DNA of 64,000 nucleotides, taken from contig JAVBRM010000034.1 in assembly GCA_031548025.1 (NCBI GenBank), positions 1-64,000 of the forward strand. The letters run 5' to 3'. The DNA comes from UBA5239 sp031548025. GTDB lineage: Bacteria; Verrucomicrobiota; Lentisphaeria; Victivallales; Victivallaceae. Of the stretch, positions 52,533-63,000 are shown one piece after another. Position numbers and translations under genes: made by a program. The first letter of the stretch is position 1. Each line of letters begins with the position of its first letter. The notes below the pieces were generated by a model. That model was not told the origin of the DNA. It did not search any database and was given only the letters and a program-made list of their open reading frames with translations.

Positions 52533-55500
52533 ATGAAAATTTCAGTTTTCACCTGCATTGTCGCCGTTTTTCTCCTGCTGGCCCAGACTGCCGGATTGTC
52601 GGGCGCAGAAGATTTCTCCCTGAGTCGGAAAGATAATGACATCCAGGTTTCCTGCGCCGGCAGTAATTACACGATTCGAAAAAATCCTTTGCCGAAATGG
52701 ACGGCCTGCCGTTTCCTGCAAGTCGGTGATTCCGAAACCAATTCGCTAGTCATTCAGGTCGTTACTCAAACACCGATGCCGGAAAGCACCAAGACACCTG
52801 TCTCCCTGCTGCCCAATGGCAAACAAAGCAGCCTGACTGTGCTGAGCGATACCGCCGAGTTGAAGCATATCCGGGCGGAATATGCTCTTTCGCCAGTTGA
52901 TCAACTGAAAGAGATTCATCCTGACGCCAAGCTGGTGGTGGATTTTCGTTTTCTTGCCGGTATTTCCGGAGTGGCAGTAGATGCCCAAGTGGTCGGAGAG
53001 AGTGATAATTTCATCATCAGGCGCTTAACCAGTCAATTCGGTTCTGAGTTCGAATCTTACCGTCCTGAAGGAAAAGAAACAGTGCCTTATGAGGAGAAAG
53101 ACTGGAAACCGATAAAAGTCGGCCCCAAAACGGCCCGTTTTGTCCTGGCGGAGAAGAAGGGAAAGTCCATGTTGGTCGCGCCCATCAGCATCAGAACCCC
53201 CTCCAAAGGTTTTGTCGCTATCGGATCGCCCAATGAATATAAGCCGGTCCGGCTGGACAAAGGTGATACGGTCGGTTTGAAAATGGTCTTTGGTTTTGCC
53301 GGAACGGAAGAAGAAGCGGAAAAATTGCTGGCATTCCGGAAAATGCTTCCGGACCTTACCCAGGCCGCTCCAGAACTTCCCAGCCTGGGCATGAAGGCGG
53401 TAACCGCTCCAAAGCCGCCGGCGATCGGCAGTTTCCAATGGGGTGAAATTCCGCTGTTGGTTGAGCGCAATAAGGTTACCGATTACCGTCCGGTGGAGGC
53501 CAATACCTGGCGCGGCCCGCAGACTTTAAGTTTCCAGACCTGGAGTGCATTTGACGCCGACAACCTCTATTTGAGAATAAAAGTTCTCGATGATGAAGTG
53601 CTCCAGACAGCCACGGGCAACAGTATCTGGAGCGGCGACTGCATTCAGATTGCGTTTGACCCGCTTTGTGAAGAAAGGCTTTCCGAAAATCTCATCCTGA
53701 TCGGTGTGGCGCCGACTCAACCGGTAACCGTCTGCGCGTGGAACCACCCCGATAAAAATCTGGTACGTGACGATATTTCCGAGGTGGTCAAAACCGCCTG
53801 CCGTATTATTCCCGGCGGATATGAATGCGAAATGGCCATTCCCTGGAGTTTCCTCAAACCTTTTGAGCTGAAACATGGTAAAATTGGCTTCAATGTGGTG
53901 GTGTTGGACGGCGGTAAACATTGGATGGGGATCACCGACGGCATCGCGGGTGGAAAAGACCCTGGCCTTTATCAGAAACTCTATTTTTCCGGAATGGAAC
54001 AGGCGCTTTTTGCCAACCAGCGGGAACCGGCCCCGGAACTGCTCTTCCCCGATTCCATTCTGGTTGCCGATGAGGAATTGTCTTTTGGCTCCTTTGTTTT
54101 CCTGTCCGCTGACGATCTGCCGGCCGAACTGGAAGTCAATCTGAACGGTAAAGCGTTAAAGCGCCAGGCACTCAAAGCCGGCTTCAATTCGTTTCAATGG
54201 AAAATCCCCCGCCAAGAACTTACTCCGGGAAATCAGACCGCCTCGGTATATCTGCTCCGCGATGGAGAGCAACATTATACCAAGACTTATCCGGTTACCC
54301 TGGTCACCCGTTCTTTCCTGTTGGAAAGCGTGGATAATCTGGAAAAGAAAAGCCAGACTCTCAACCGGAAAATTGACGCAATCCGCAAAGCGTCCGGGGA
54401 ACCGTCCTATCTGGTCAGCCGTACTGCGGTTTCCCGTTTTCTCCTGAATAAAACCCGCATGGTTTGCCAAGCCAAAGGAGATGCCGCGGAGAAGCGCTAC
54501 AAACAAACCGCAATCAGAATGTACCGGAATCTGACTTTTCTGCATCAGATGACAGAAGATGGGCTTAGCCAGGCGGACGCCATCCTGGCCGGCAAGGAAA
54601 AATTCTTCACGGTTCCGCCTGCGCCCAAAGGCGTACGCCCGGTTATCGCCGACGGCGGCTTCAAACTGAATGGACAGGAAATTTTCTTCATCGGTGCCAA
54701 CTCATGGATGCTCCGTACCCGCGGAAGAGATGAAGATGTGGAAGATCTGGCCGCCGCCGGCCTGAATTTCTTCAATCTGTTTAATGTGACGGATGCCGAG
54801 CGGCGGCGCGAACTGATTGAAATGGCCGGGCGCCTGGGGCTTTTTTACAACCGCCGTGAAACGGGCAACCGCATCCGAAAACCTTATCTGTACAGTTCGG
54901 GAGAGTCTGTGGCTGCCCGCAAAGCCTGGCCGGAGTTGGAACGGAATGATCCGTCGCTGGTTTACCTGGTGGCGCATGAAGAAACCGGCACTCTTCCCCC
55001 GGTCATCAATACCGATCTCACCGGTATCACTCTGGCAGAACACAGGACTACGACTTTCCGGGACTATCTCCGAAAAAAATACGGTTCCCCGGAAGCCATG
55101 AACCGGGCCATGGGAACTTCCTGCGGTTCTTTTGAGGAAATCAGCGAAAAAACCGTTCAGGCAAGCATTTCGCTGAAATTTGAACAATTCCGGTGCATGA
55201 CCGAAATGCAGAGCCGGGCGATCCAGGATTACAATCAAGCATTGCGCAAATTCTCCGGATTGCCGCTGAGTACCCATTTTTCCGAATTGAATTTCCGCCC
55301 TTACGACACGTTGACCATCGGCGGCGATTATGACCACCATTGGGGGCCATACGATATTCCCGGATTCGATGCCGGTATCGGCTTTGTCCACAAGCAATAC
55401 GCCATGAATTTCAGCGGACGGTCCCTCCTCTTGACCGACCTTGCCCGTTCGCTGTATCCAGACCGTCCATGCGCCAATAACGAAGAATATATTGTCAGCA

Positions 55501-56363
55501 TTGGCAATACCACGGTGATTCCGCCGCCGGAATACCACTATGTGGGAGCCATACTGCCTGCATTCCACGGGCGGAACGCCACGTCGATTTTCGTACTGGA
55601 CCAGACCTGGGATTCATCTTGGGGAGAGTTGACTTTCCGCCGTGCCGACGCGTTTTATATGACTGCCAAAGCGGCACTGGACCTGCGGCGGCTTGCGCCG
55701 GAAATCGCCCCATTCCGTTCAGTCAAATCTCCCGCGGCCATTCTCTATACTATGCCGTCATACGCCCGCAAGGATTACCCGGATTGGCTTATTACCGCAT
55801 ACGAAGGATGCTATTTCAGCGGTTTCCCGGTCCGCTTTGTCAGCGATCGCCTGGTCTTGGATGGGAAATTGCAGGATTATCAAATCCTGGTAGTGCCGAA
55901 CGCCCAATACGTGACTGATGACGTATTTGCGAAGATCGCTTCTTTTGCCGGACAAGGCGGAAAAGTCATTTGCCTCGGCAAGGAGTCGTTATCCATGAAC
56001 GAGTACGGGCAAAAAATTTCTCAGAGGGATGCCGTCCGAAAGGGTTTCATTTTCCTGGAACGGGATACGCCGGAAAGCTGTTTTGCCCAATACGGCAAAC
56101 TCCTGAAAGAGCTCAACCGGAAACCTCTTGTTGAAGTTGAAACCGCTTCCGGCGACAGCACTTTCGGCCTGGAATACCGGAGCGCCAAAACCCCGGACGG
56201 CAAAACCCTGCTTTATTTGCTCAATCTGCGAAAAACTCCGATGACGATCAAAATTCCGGGCGGCCATACCTGGCTCGACCTGATTGACGGGAAGCCATTC
56301 CCTGCCGAAACTACCCTTCAACCGCTGGAACTCCACCTGCTTCAACAGCAGGCTGTTCAATAA
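52533..56363 (+). CDS. Giant secreted glycosidase with CBM9-like domain (1276 aa)
   Basis: A signal peptide (residues 1-25, LSGAEDF) marks export. About residues 295-490 look like a CBM9-type carbohydrate-binding domain (WSAFDADNLYLRIKVLDDEV, GGYECEMAIPWSFLKP). From about 655 a TIM-barrel glycosidase region starts with GFKLNGQEIFFIGANSW; VAHEETG (E816/E817) offers a candidate acid/base and DYDHHWGPYD lies further on. A GATase-like and a small beta domain end the protein. It resembles GH42/GH-A enzymes, though the family is not certain. It is the fourth gene of cassette C. Confidence 0.86.
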   Translation: MKISVFTCIVAVFLLLAQTAGLSGAEDFSLSRKDNDIQVSCAGSNYTIRKNPLPKWTACRFLQVGDSETNSLVIQVVTQTPMPESTKTPVSLLPNGKQSSLTVLSDTAELKHIRAEYALSPVDQLKEIHPDAKLVVDFRFLAGISGVAVDAQVVGESDNFIIRRLTSQFGSEFESYRPEGKETVPYEEKDWKPIKVGPKTARFVLAEKKGKSMLVAPISIRTPSKGFVAIGSPNEYKPVRLDKGDTVGLKMVFGFAGTEEEAEKLLAFRKMLPDLTQAAPELPSLGMKAVTAPKPPAIGSFQWGEIPLLVERNKVTDYRPVEANTWRGPQTLSFQTWSAFDADNLYLRIKVLDDEVLQTATGNSIWSGDCIQIAFDPLCEERLSENLILIGVAPTQPVTVCAWNHPDKNLVRDDISEVVKTACRIIPGGYECEMAIPWSFLKPFELKHGKIGFNVVVLDGGKHWMGITDGIAGGKDPGLYQKLYFSGMEQALFANQREPAPELLFPDSILVADEELSFGSFVFLSADDLPAELEVNLNGKALKRQALKAGFNSFQWKIPRQELTPGNQTASVYLLRDGEQHYTKTYPVTLVTRSFLLESVDNLEKKSQTLNRKIDAIRKASGEPSYLVSRTAVSRFLLNKTRMVCQAKGDAAEKRYKQTAIRMYRNLTFLHQMTEDGLSQADAILAGKEKFFTVPPAPKGVRPVIADGGFKLNGQEIFFIGANSWMLRTRGRDEDVEDLAAAGLNFFNLFNVTDAERRRELIEMAGRLGLFYNRRETGNRIRKPYLYSSGESVAARKAWPELERNDPSLVYLVAHEETGTLPPVINTDLTGITLAEHRTTTFRDYLRKKYGSPEAMNRAMGTSCGSFEEISEKTVQASISLKFEQFRCMTEMQSRAIQDYNQALRKFSGLPLSTHFSELNFRPYDTLTIGGDYDHHWGPYDIPGFDAGIGFVHKQYAMNFSGRSLLLTDLARSLYPDRPCANNEEYIVSIGNTTVIPPPEYHYVGAILPAFHGRNATSIFVLDQTWDSSWGELTFRRADAFYMTAKAALDLRRLAPEIAPFRSVKSPAAILYTMPSYARKDYPDWLITAYEGCYFSGFPVRFVSDRLVLDGKLQDYQILVVPNAQYVTDDVFAKIASFAGQGGKVICLGKESLSMNEYGQKISQRDAVRKGFIFLERDTPESCFAQYGKLLKELNRKPLVEVETASGDSTFGLEYRSAKTPDGKTLLYLLNLRKTPMTIKIPGGHTWLDLIDGKPFPAETTLQPLELHLLQQQAVQ

Positions 56364-56384
56364 ATTCAATTGAGATGGAAACTA

Positions 56385-57812
56385 ATGTCTACTTTACAAA
56401 AAATCTTCTTGTTACTACTCGGCCTCTGTACTGCTGCCGGAGCCGCAGCGCAAAACTATCTCGCCAACCCCGGTTTCGAAACCCAGGGCAAATGGCAACT
56501 GACAACCAGCAACGGGGGTTCTTTCATGATCCTTTCGGACGCGTCCATGGCCAAAAGCGGCAAAGGTTACGGAGAATTGAAAACCGCCGCCGGCAAATCA
56601 CAAGCCCGCTGTACTCAGATTTTAACACTGCCCCAGCTGTGGGGCAAAAGTTTCCGTTTCAGCGTCTATGCCAAAGGCAACGGCGAAATCATTCTCGGAG
56701 CAATTACCTACCCCTCCAAGTCGGACAAATATCAATGGCAGAAAAAAGCCACTCCCCTGTCTGCTGAATACCAGCAGATCGTTTTCGATTTCTCAATTGA
56801 CGATCCGGCCGCGCTGAAGCTCAACCTGGCCATCGAAATCCGCGGCGAAGGAAGCGTCGCGCAACTCGACGACACTTTGCTGACAGCAATCTTCAAGCCA
56901 GGCGCGGAGCTGAAAGCTGTTCCATCCCATCTGGTAATTCCGGAGGGTGCCGAAGTCCCGCCGATCACCTTTGAATTTACCCGGGATGGCAAAAAAGTCG
57001 ACAATGCAGTTATCTCCACAGCCCAGACCAACGACAAAGAACTGGCAGCGGTCAAGGACGCAGGGGTTTCCGTCGAGGTATTCATCGATAAAGCTCCCGT
57101 TGATCAGTTCGAAAAACTCGATGCCGCCGCCGCCAATATCAAACTGAGCAAACCCCTGCATATTCTTTATCTTGGCGACAGCCTGACCGACTTCGAACGC
57201 GGTCACAATTACACCGACAAAGTCAATTATTTCCTGAATAAATACAATCCCGGCAAAGCGTCCTTCCGTAACGCCGGAGTCGGCGGCGACTTCATTACCC
57301 GCATGCTCGACCGGCTTAACGGCATGAACGGCGGCAAACCGGCGCACCGCCAGGTAATGTATAATCAGCTTTGGGCTGAAAAATATGACCTGATCTGCAT
57401 TCTCCTCGGTCACAACGATACCAAGCTGAATGCAGCCCAGCAACCCTATGTAACCCCTGAGGCCCAGGAGCAAGGCTACCGGAAAGTCATCGAAATCATC
57501 CGGGCAAACAGCGATGCCCCGATTCTCCTGATCAGCCCCACGTCTTCCGTCTATGAAATCGGGCTGGCCCGGCGGGAAAAGAATCCTAAAGCTTCGCTGT
57601 TCGGCAATCCGGAGGAAATGGAAAAATTCGACGCCATGCTGCGGAGAATCTCCCCGGAACTGAAACTGGGCTATCTGAACATCTACACGAAAACCCGCGA
57701 CTACCAACCCGCTAAGAACGCTCTCTTCTGCAGCGACGGAGTTCACCTCACCGAAGAGGGCAATCGCTTTATCGCCCAACTGGTACTCGAACATTTTGCC
57801 AAGGGACAATGA
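56385..57812 (+). CDS. Secreted SGNH/GDSL esterase with N-terminal carbohydrate-binding domain
   Basis: The ATG at 56385 starts a signal peptide (about residues 1-22); the TTG at 56370 is less likely. A jelly-roll like CBM4/9 domain follows (NYLANPGFETQGKW, residues about 23-165). The SGNH catalytic domain shows YLGDSLTDFERG (Ser), GVGGDF (Gly), LLGHNDT (Asn) and CSDGVHLTEEG (Asp-His). It probably removes acyl groups from the polymer attacked by the upstream glycosidase. It is the last gene of cassette C, 21 bases after the glycosidase. Confidence 0.9.
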   Translation: MSTLQKIFLLLLGLCTAAGAAAQNYLANPGFETQGKWQLTTSNGGSFMILSDASMAKSGKGYGELKTAAGKSQARCTQILTLPQLWGKSFRFSVYAKGNGEIILGAITYPSKSDKYQWQKKATPLSAEYQQIVFDFSIDDPAALKLNLAIEIRGEGSVAQLDDTLLTAIFKPGAELKAVPSHLVIPEGAEVPPITFEFTRDGKKVDNAVISTAQTNDKELAAVKDAGVSVEVFIDKAPVDQFEKLDAAAANIKLSKPLHILYLGDSLTDFERGHNYTDKVNYFLNKYNPGKASFRNAGVGGDFITRMLDRLNGMNGGKPAHRQVMYNQLWAEKYDLICILLGHNDTKLNAAQQPYVTPEAQEQGYRKVIEIIRANSDAPILLISPTSSVYEIGLARREKNPKASLFGNPEEMEKFDAMLRRISPELKLGYLNIYTKTRDYQPAKNALFCSDGVHLTEEGNRFIAQLVLEHFAKGQ

Positions 57813-57947
57813 AAGCCCAGCAGCCTTGAATACTCTCAATTTGCGCGAATAGTGGCGGGGTTGCGTAAATTGATTGTAATATTTCTTCTAATTCCAATTA
57901 AATGTCAAATTGCTTTTTATTTGGAATAATTATCAGGGTAGCAATGA

Positions 57948-57969
57948 GGGCGCTCTGCGGAGAACGCCC
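57948..57969. other. Bulged hairpin between convergent genes
   Basis: GGGCGCTC (57948-57955) and GAGAACGCCC (57960-57969) form a stem with a two-base bulge and a TGCG loop. No T-run follows, so a terminator role is uncertain, though it lies between convergent genes. Confidence 0.35.
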
Positions 57970-57988
57970 CACCCACCAAAGATTGAAA

Positions 57989-58519
57989 CTACCGGAATTC
58001 TGACATCTCGGAAAGAGTCAGGCGGGCTCTTTCCGTCATCGGGGAGGCCGGGTAACCCAGGGTTATCAGCGATACGGGTTCGAGTGACTTCGGCAGATCC
58101 AATATTTTGCGGACTGCTTTGGCTTTGAACCAGCCGATCCAGCAAGTTCCAAGCTCCTGTTCGGCGGCGGCCAGAATAAAGTGTTCTCCGGCGATTCCGA
58201 GGTCGATCAGGTGATAATGTATCCCGGAAACCATCGGCGCGATGCCGTGGATTCCGATTTTTTTCTTAGCGCACAGTACCGCGATCACCGGTGCGGAAGC
58301 CACCCACGGCATCGGAAGGCCCGGCAGCAAGGCTTCTTTGCTGAGCTTGCCGCGCAGTTCAGGATCTTCAACTATAATAAAGCGCCACGGCTGCTGATTG
58401 CAAGCCGAAGGCGCCAGCCTCGCCGCCTCCAGACAGTACGCCAAAGCCTCACTCGGCACCGGCTTATCCAGATAATCCCGACAGCTCAAACGTTTTTTCG
58501 CCAATTCCAGAAAATTCAT
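57989..58519 (-). CDS. Nitroreductase-family FMN oxidoreductase
   Basis: The 176-residue protein has ELAKKRLSCRDYLDKPV, PSACNQQPWRFIIVE and a C-terminal GYPASP, typical of small nitroreductase-family enzymes. The Met at 58519 has GGAG nine bases upstream. The upstream in-frame extension (to 58714) runs through a low-complexity tandem repeat and into the GH20 gene, so I reject it. It lies downstream of the GH20 gene on the same strand. Confidence 0.93.
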   Translation of the reverse strand: MNFLELAKKRLSCRDYLDKPVPSEALAYCLEAARLAPSACNQQPWRFIIVEDPELRGKLSKEALLPGLPMPWVASAPVIAVLCAKKKIGIHGIAPMVSGIHYHLIDLGIAGEHFILAAAEQELGTCWIGWFKAKAVRKILDLPKSLEPVSLITLGYPASPMTERARLTLSEMSEFR

Positions 58520-58573
58520 TGTCATATTCTCCATATCATACTGTAGGGCAAGGCCGCCAAAAGTCAAAAGACG

Positions 58574-58600
58574 AAAATGACAAAAATGACAAAAATGACA
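58574..58600. repeat. AATGACAAA short tandem repeat (3 units)
   Basis: Three 9-base units of AATGACAAA (the last imperfect) lie between the GH20 and nitroreductase genes. The function is unknown; slippage-prone. Confidence 0.6.
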
Positions 58601-58613
58601 GTTTAGTTTTAAG

Positions 58614-59984
58614 CTAAATAAGTTCAAAGTAGCCGGCATTGCGAAGACACGATTTCCGGCGCGAATAATCATGCCATTCCCGTTTTTCTGTAAGGCTCCA
58701 AGCGGTTTCGGCAAAGGCGAAGAGGCGATCTTTAAGCTTGGACATAACCCGCCATTCAGGCACGATTTCCGTCCACAGGCATGCTTCGGGGCCGAGTAGT
58801 TTTGAGCCTACCAGTTGCTCCTGGTGAAAATATGGTTCCGCCAGATATACCGCCTCTTCCGGCAGCGTCAGCATCCAATTGTACTTGAAATCGGAGCCGT
58901 CAGCGGGATAATCGAGATAATAATTGCAATCTACGGAATTAACGATTTGATTGCCATGGCGATAAGTCGACTCAAGCTCATGAAGCGAACGCCATATCTG
59001 CACAATGACTTCAGGTTGCATCACCGAATGAGTCGACCAGACTATCGGCGTACGCTTTTGCTCCAGGACAAAGCCGCACATATCCCTCATGAAAACGCTT
59101 TCCAGTTCCCGGACATTCGTCAACGAGAGTTCTTTCATTGCTGCCTGACAGCGTGAACAGGCCTCCCAGGGCGCGGTTGAAGCTTCGTCTCCGCCCAGGT
59201 GAATGGTCGGCGAATTCGGGAAAATCTCGATAAGTTCCAAAATCAGCATCTGCAGAAATTGTTTGGTTTTCGCAGAGCCGAGGCAGAACATCGAACCCGG
59301 CTTGGAAGGATCGCAGCCCAGCTCCGGGTAATGAGTGAGAATTCCATGGGAGTGTCCCGGCATTTCGATTTCGGGAGTAATTGTGATGAAATGCTCTGCC
59401 GCATATGCTGTTATTTCGCGTAATTCATCCTTGCTGTAAAATTCGGTGGAAGCGTCGGTTAATTTGGGCGCACAGTCCGATTGATAACGCCATGCCTGAT
59501 CATCGGTAAGATGCCAATGAAAGTGGTTCAGGCGCATTTCCGCCATCAGGCGGATGACTTCTTTGATGCGGGCGACCGGTTGAAAATGGCGGGCGCTGTC
59601 AAGCATGAATCCGCGACGGTGAAATCGCGGCGCGTCCGAAATAACGCCGCACGGAATTTGCGCTTTTTTGACCCCTCTGGCACAGGCAAGCGCCAATAAC
59701 TGTTTCAGGGCTCCCGCACCATAAAACAAACCGGCCCGGTCTCCGCCCGATAATGTAATCCGGGCGGGATCGATGATGATTTCCCAAGCCTCCGCCCCGC
59801 GTTGCGAGGCAAGCTCGAGTTTTATATTGGGTTTGAGCCCGAATGTTTTAAAAATCTCTTGAATATTGGCAACGATGAAATCAGTACCGGCCTCGGCTTG
59901 AAGAGCGCCCGTTTTATTCAGTTCGAGAGTTTCCCCGGTAATATTTACCGAAGCCGGTACCGGCAGTAAATCAGCTAAAATCAT
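58614..59984 (-). CDS. GH20 beta-N-acetylhexosaminidase (cytoplasmic)
   Basis: The 456-residue protein has an N-terminal GH20b-like domain (about residues 1-115) and a GH20 barrel. The catalytic pair is D266-E267 in HLGGDEAST, with HFHWHLTDDQAWR at about 154-166 and PEIEMPGHSHG typical of the family. Without a signal peptide it probably removes GlcNAc or GalNAc from imported oligosaccharides. Its start lies 30 bases after the end of the upstream fusion gene, so they are likely co-transcribed. Confidence 0.95.
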   Translation of the reverse strand: MILADLLPVPASVNITGETLELNKTGALQAEAGTDFIVANIQEIFKTFGLKPNIKLELASQRGAEAWEIIIDPARITLSGGDRAGLFYGAGALKQLLALACARGVKKAQIPCGVISDAPRFHRRGFMLDSARHFQPVARIKEVIRLMAEMRLNHFHWHLTDDQAWRYQSDCAPKLTDASTEFYSKDELREITAYAAEHFITITPEIEMPGHSHGILTHYPELGCDPSKPGSMFCLGSAKTKQFLQMLILELIEIFPNSPTIHLGGDEASTAPWEACSRCQAAMKELSLTNVRELESVFMRDMCGFVLEQKRTPIVWSTHSVMQPEVIVQIWRSLHELESTYRHGNQIVNSVDCNYYLDYPADGSDFKYNWMLTLPEEAVYLAEPYFHQEQLVGSKLLGPEACLWTEIVPEWRVMSKLKDRLFAFAETAWSLTEKREWHDYSRRKSCLRNAGYFELI

Positions 59985-60014
59985 TTTAAACCTTATAAAT
60001 AGTCGTTTGAAATG

Positions 60015-63000
60015 TTATTTTGTTTCTTTGATTGCGTTTTTTACCGCTTCGGCCACGGCTTTGCCGCAGACCTCTTTGCCGTAGGCGGAAAGATGGATGC
60101 GGTCATTGCTGATCATGCGTTCGAGGCCCTGCTCCATGACGAGTGAATACAGGTCGTTGACCGTGACCTTTTCCTCCGCCATGACCGGAAGAATTGTTTT
60201 GTTCAAAGCCTGAACGAATTCAAGCTTCTGGTTTATGCTCCCCTCCCGGACCGGCGTCGTTGTAGCGAAGATTACCCGGGGGGAATGTTTCCTCAGCTCA
60301 CGCAGGGTCAACCTCATATAGCGGAGATATTCATCGGTGGGGGTGAACATTCCGTCTTCGGGATAGACGATTGCGCTGTCCCAGAGTCCGTTGTTCCAAT
60401 GAATCACGTCGAATGTTTCGCCTTGCGGCAGCCAATCTTTGAGATTGTTGAACGTATATTTTGCGAAACGCGCATTTTCATTCGGATACGAGACCTTCCA
60501 TTCATCGCCGAGGATTCGAATGACCTCTTTCTGATACCCTTCGCGTATGGAGTCTCCGATCAGCAATAATTTTTTCTGCATTTTATTTTCTGTACGGGAA
60601 AGTGTTTTTGTTTGCGGAGGAGCCGGGATGCGGTATACGTGGCGTCCGTAGGCTTTGTACGCATCCGTGATGGTGCCTTTCGACAACTTTAAAGCGCGAT
60701 TTTCGAACATTACTTCGGCCTTATCGCAATCCGCCGGGAGCTCGCCGCCGAGTTGGAAGGTTACGTTTTCCGGTTTTTCCGAGGTGTTCACGGTGATGAG
60801 ATACCATGCGTCTTCGTATTTCCGGAGAATACCGATCACGCTGCCGGAAGTCAGGACCTCGCCGGCGCCTTCAACTCCCAGTACCGGGGCGAGACGCTTG
60901 AGCTCGGCGCCGAGCTCCCAGATTCGATCGTCGGTGGCGCGGCAGGGCGCGCGTCCGCCGAACCAGCCCCAGCCGCGATTACCATAAATAAGCGGCATAT
61001 AAATCAGAAATTCCAGTTCATCGGGAGTTGGAGTGCGGTACCAGAAGTCCACGCCGTAACCATAGGCTTGGGCCGCGTGAATCATGACGCCATGATTGGC
61101 CCGGATCAATTGAAATGCGTCGCGGAACGCAATCGAAGTATTCCCCATCGGTCCTTCCGGATCGGCGTACATCGAACAACCGACCGGGTAATAAGTAATG
61201 GAAAGAACATCGCAGGCGTTTTTCCCGGTGACCGGATCGGTAATGACCCGTGAAGCCAATCCGTGCGACGTGGTATCGACCATTACCGGATGATGAGGGT
61301 CCAATTTTTTCACCAGATGATAACGCCGCCAGACTTCGGGAGCGTGTACCTTTTCCGGCTCGTCGGCAATGTACCACATCAGGAGAGCCGGATGGTCGCG
61401 GAGTTCGGGTACCAATTTTTCGAGAGGAAGAATTTTGCGGTAATCTTTGTCGATTTTATAACCGCTTGAACATTCCAGGTACACTTTGAGTCCAAGTTCA
61501 TGGCAGCGGTCGAGTATTTTGCGATAGGCCTCGATATCCCAGAGCTTGTTTTTAAGAGCCCAGGTGTTGGAATCGGAGCGCCCCTCGGGAATGCCGACCG
61601 CGACGACATTCGCACCGAGTTTCTTTAACGTCGGAAGCGTGTAGTCAAGCGAAAGGTATTGCGTCATGGGGCCAAACGGAAGATTCCAGGGCCCGTACAT
61701 GATGAAAGGTTCTCCATCCACCAGCATCATACAGGACAGACGGTCAATCTTCACCTCTCCCTTTACCGGTGGAAGTTTTTGAAACGGCAGTGACAGCGAA
61801 CCGTAGACGAAGGTGTGATTTCCCTCCGGAATCTTGGCGATGTCGGTGAATACCCGGCCGTCGCGAACGGTCAGGATGACGCTGGTTGAGCCGATTTTCG
61901 CTTCGGCGCCGGAGGGAGGAAGCGGCTGACCACCCCAAATGATTTCCGCTTCTTTCTCATCGGTATAAAAATTGCGCCGGAAATACTGTTCTCCGGTAGT
62001 GATGACTTCGAAATCCCGGACGGTTTTCGCACCATCGGCAGCGGCGACTTCGACAGTGGTTTTCAGATTGGCAGGAATTTCAGCCATCGCGAATTCCACC
62101 TTGTTGGGGCCGGCTTGCAGGGCGACTTCACGGCTTCCGGCGACGCAGGAAATCCGGGCTTTTTCGGCTTTCTCGGAAGCTATGTTCAAGAAGACTTTTC
62201 CATTTGACGCTTCCAGCTTGCGGATGGCAAAACGGTTCAGTTTTTCGATGACCGGTTCCGGAATCGAGACCCGGGGAAACGCGGAATAATCATGAAATTT
62301 TGCCACGTCAGGCATCAATGACGAATATTGGTTGTTGGTGTGATCTTCGCGGGCGAGGTTGAGGCGCCAATTGGCGGTGACGGGAGAATACGGCAAAGCG
62401 GCAAGATCGAGGGCCAGAATAACTTTCCAGTCGGATTCCGTCCGGGAAGAATGGGTACGGATTTTACCGTCGAACAGCTTCAGTTCCGCTCCGTGATAAA
62501 TATCGTAAATGGTTCCAAGAGCATTGACTACAATATGGTAATAAGAGTGAACCGCGTCGCTGGCGGTCAGCAATTCCGGCGCTCCGGGGTCGAGGAACAA
62601 TTCCAGCGAATCGTCGGTCCAAACGAAGCTGTCGCGTTCTTTTTGGAGCGGAGGCCGGTTTTTTCCCTTGCATTCGGCGGCGAGGTACAGGGTTGAACCG
62701 TGAATCCCGGCGAAAACAATAGTTTCATTGTTTTTTACCGGGGTTTTGGTGTGGATCACGTAAAAACGGTCGAGTTTCACGGCTTCCCGCCAAATCGGAT
62801 CGTCCAGCAGTTTTTCCAGTACCGGTTCACGGGAGAGCATGGGAATGCGGAATTCCGGAACATCGCGTTTCGCGGCGGCCAGGGAAGCCGCTTTGCGACT
62901 TTGCATCGGATCGCGATACGCGGTGGCCCGGGTTCCACTTTCAATTTGCATGGCGTCAAACCGGACCATCCCGCGGTTCAGGGTAATCCAGGGTTGAAAA

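Noticed and set aside
58520..58714. N-terminal extension of the nitroreductase
   Set aside because: It would translate the AATGACAAA repeat and overlap the GH20 gene; the Met at 58519 has a good ribosome site and starts the family's conserved region.
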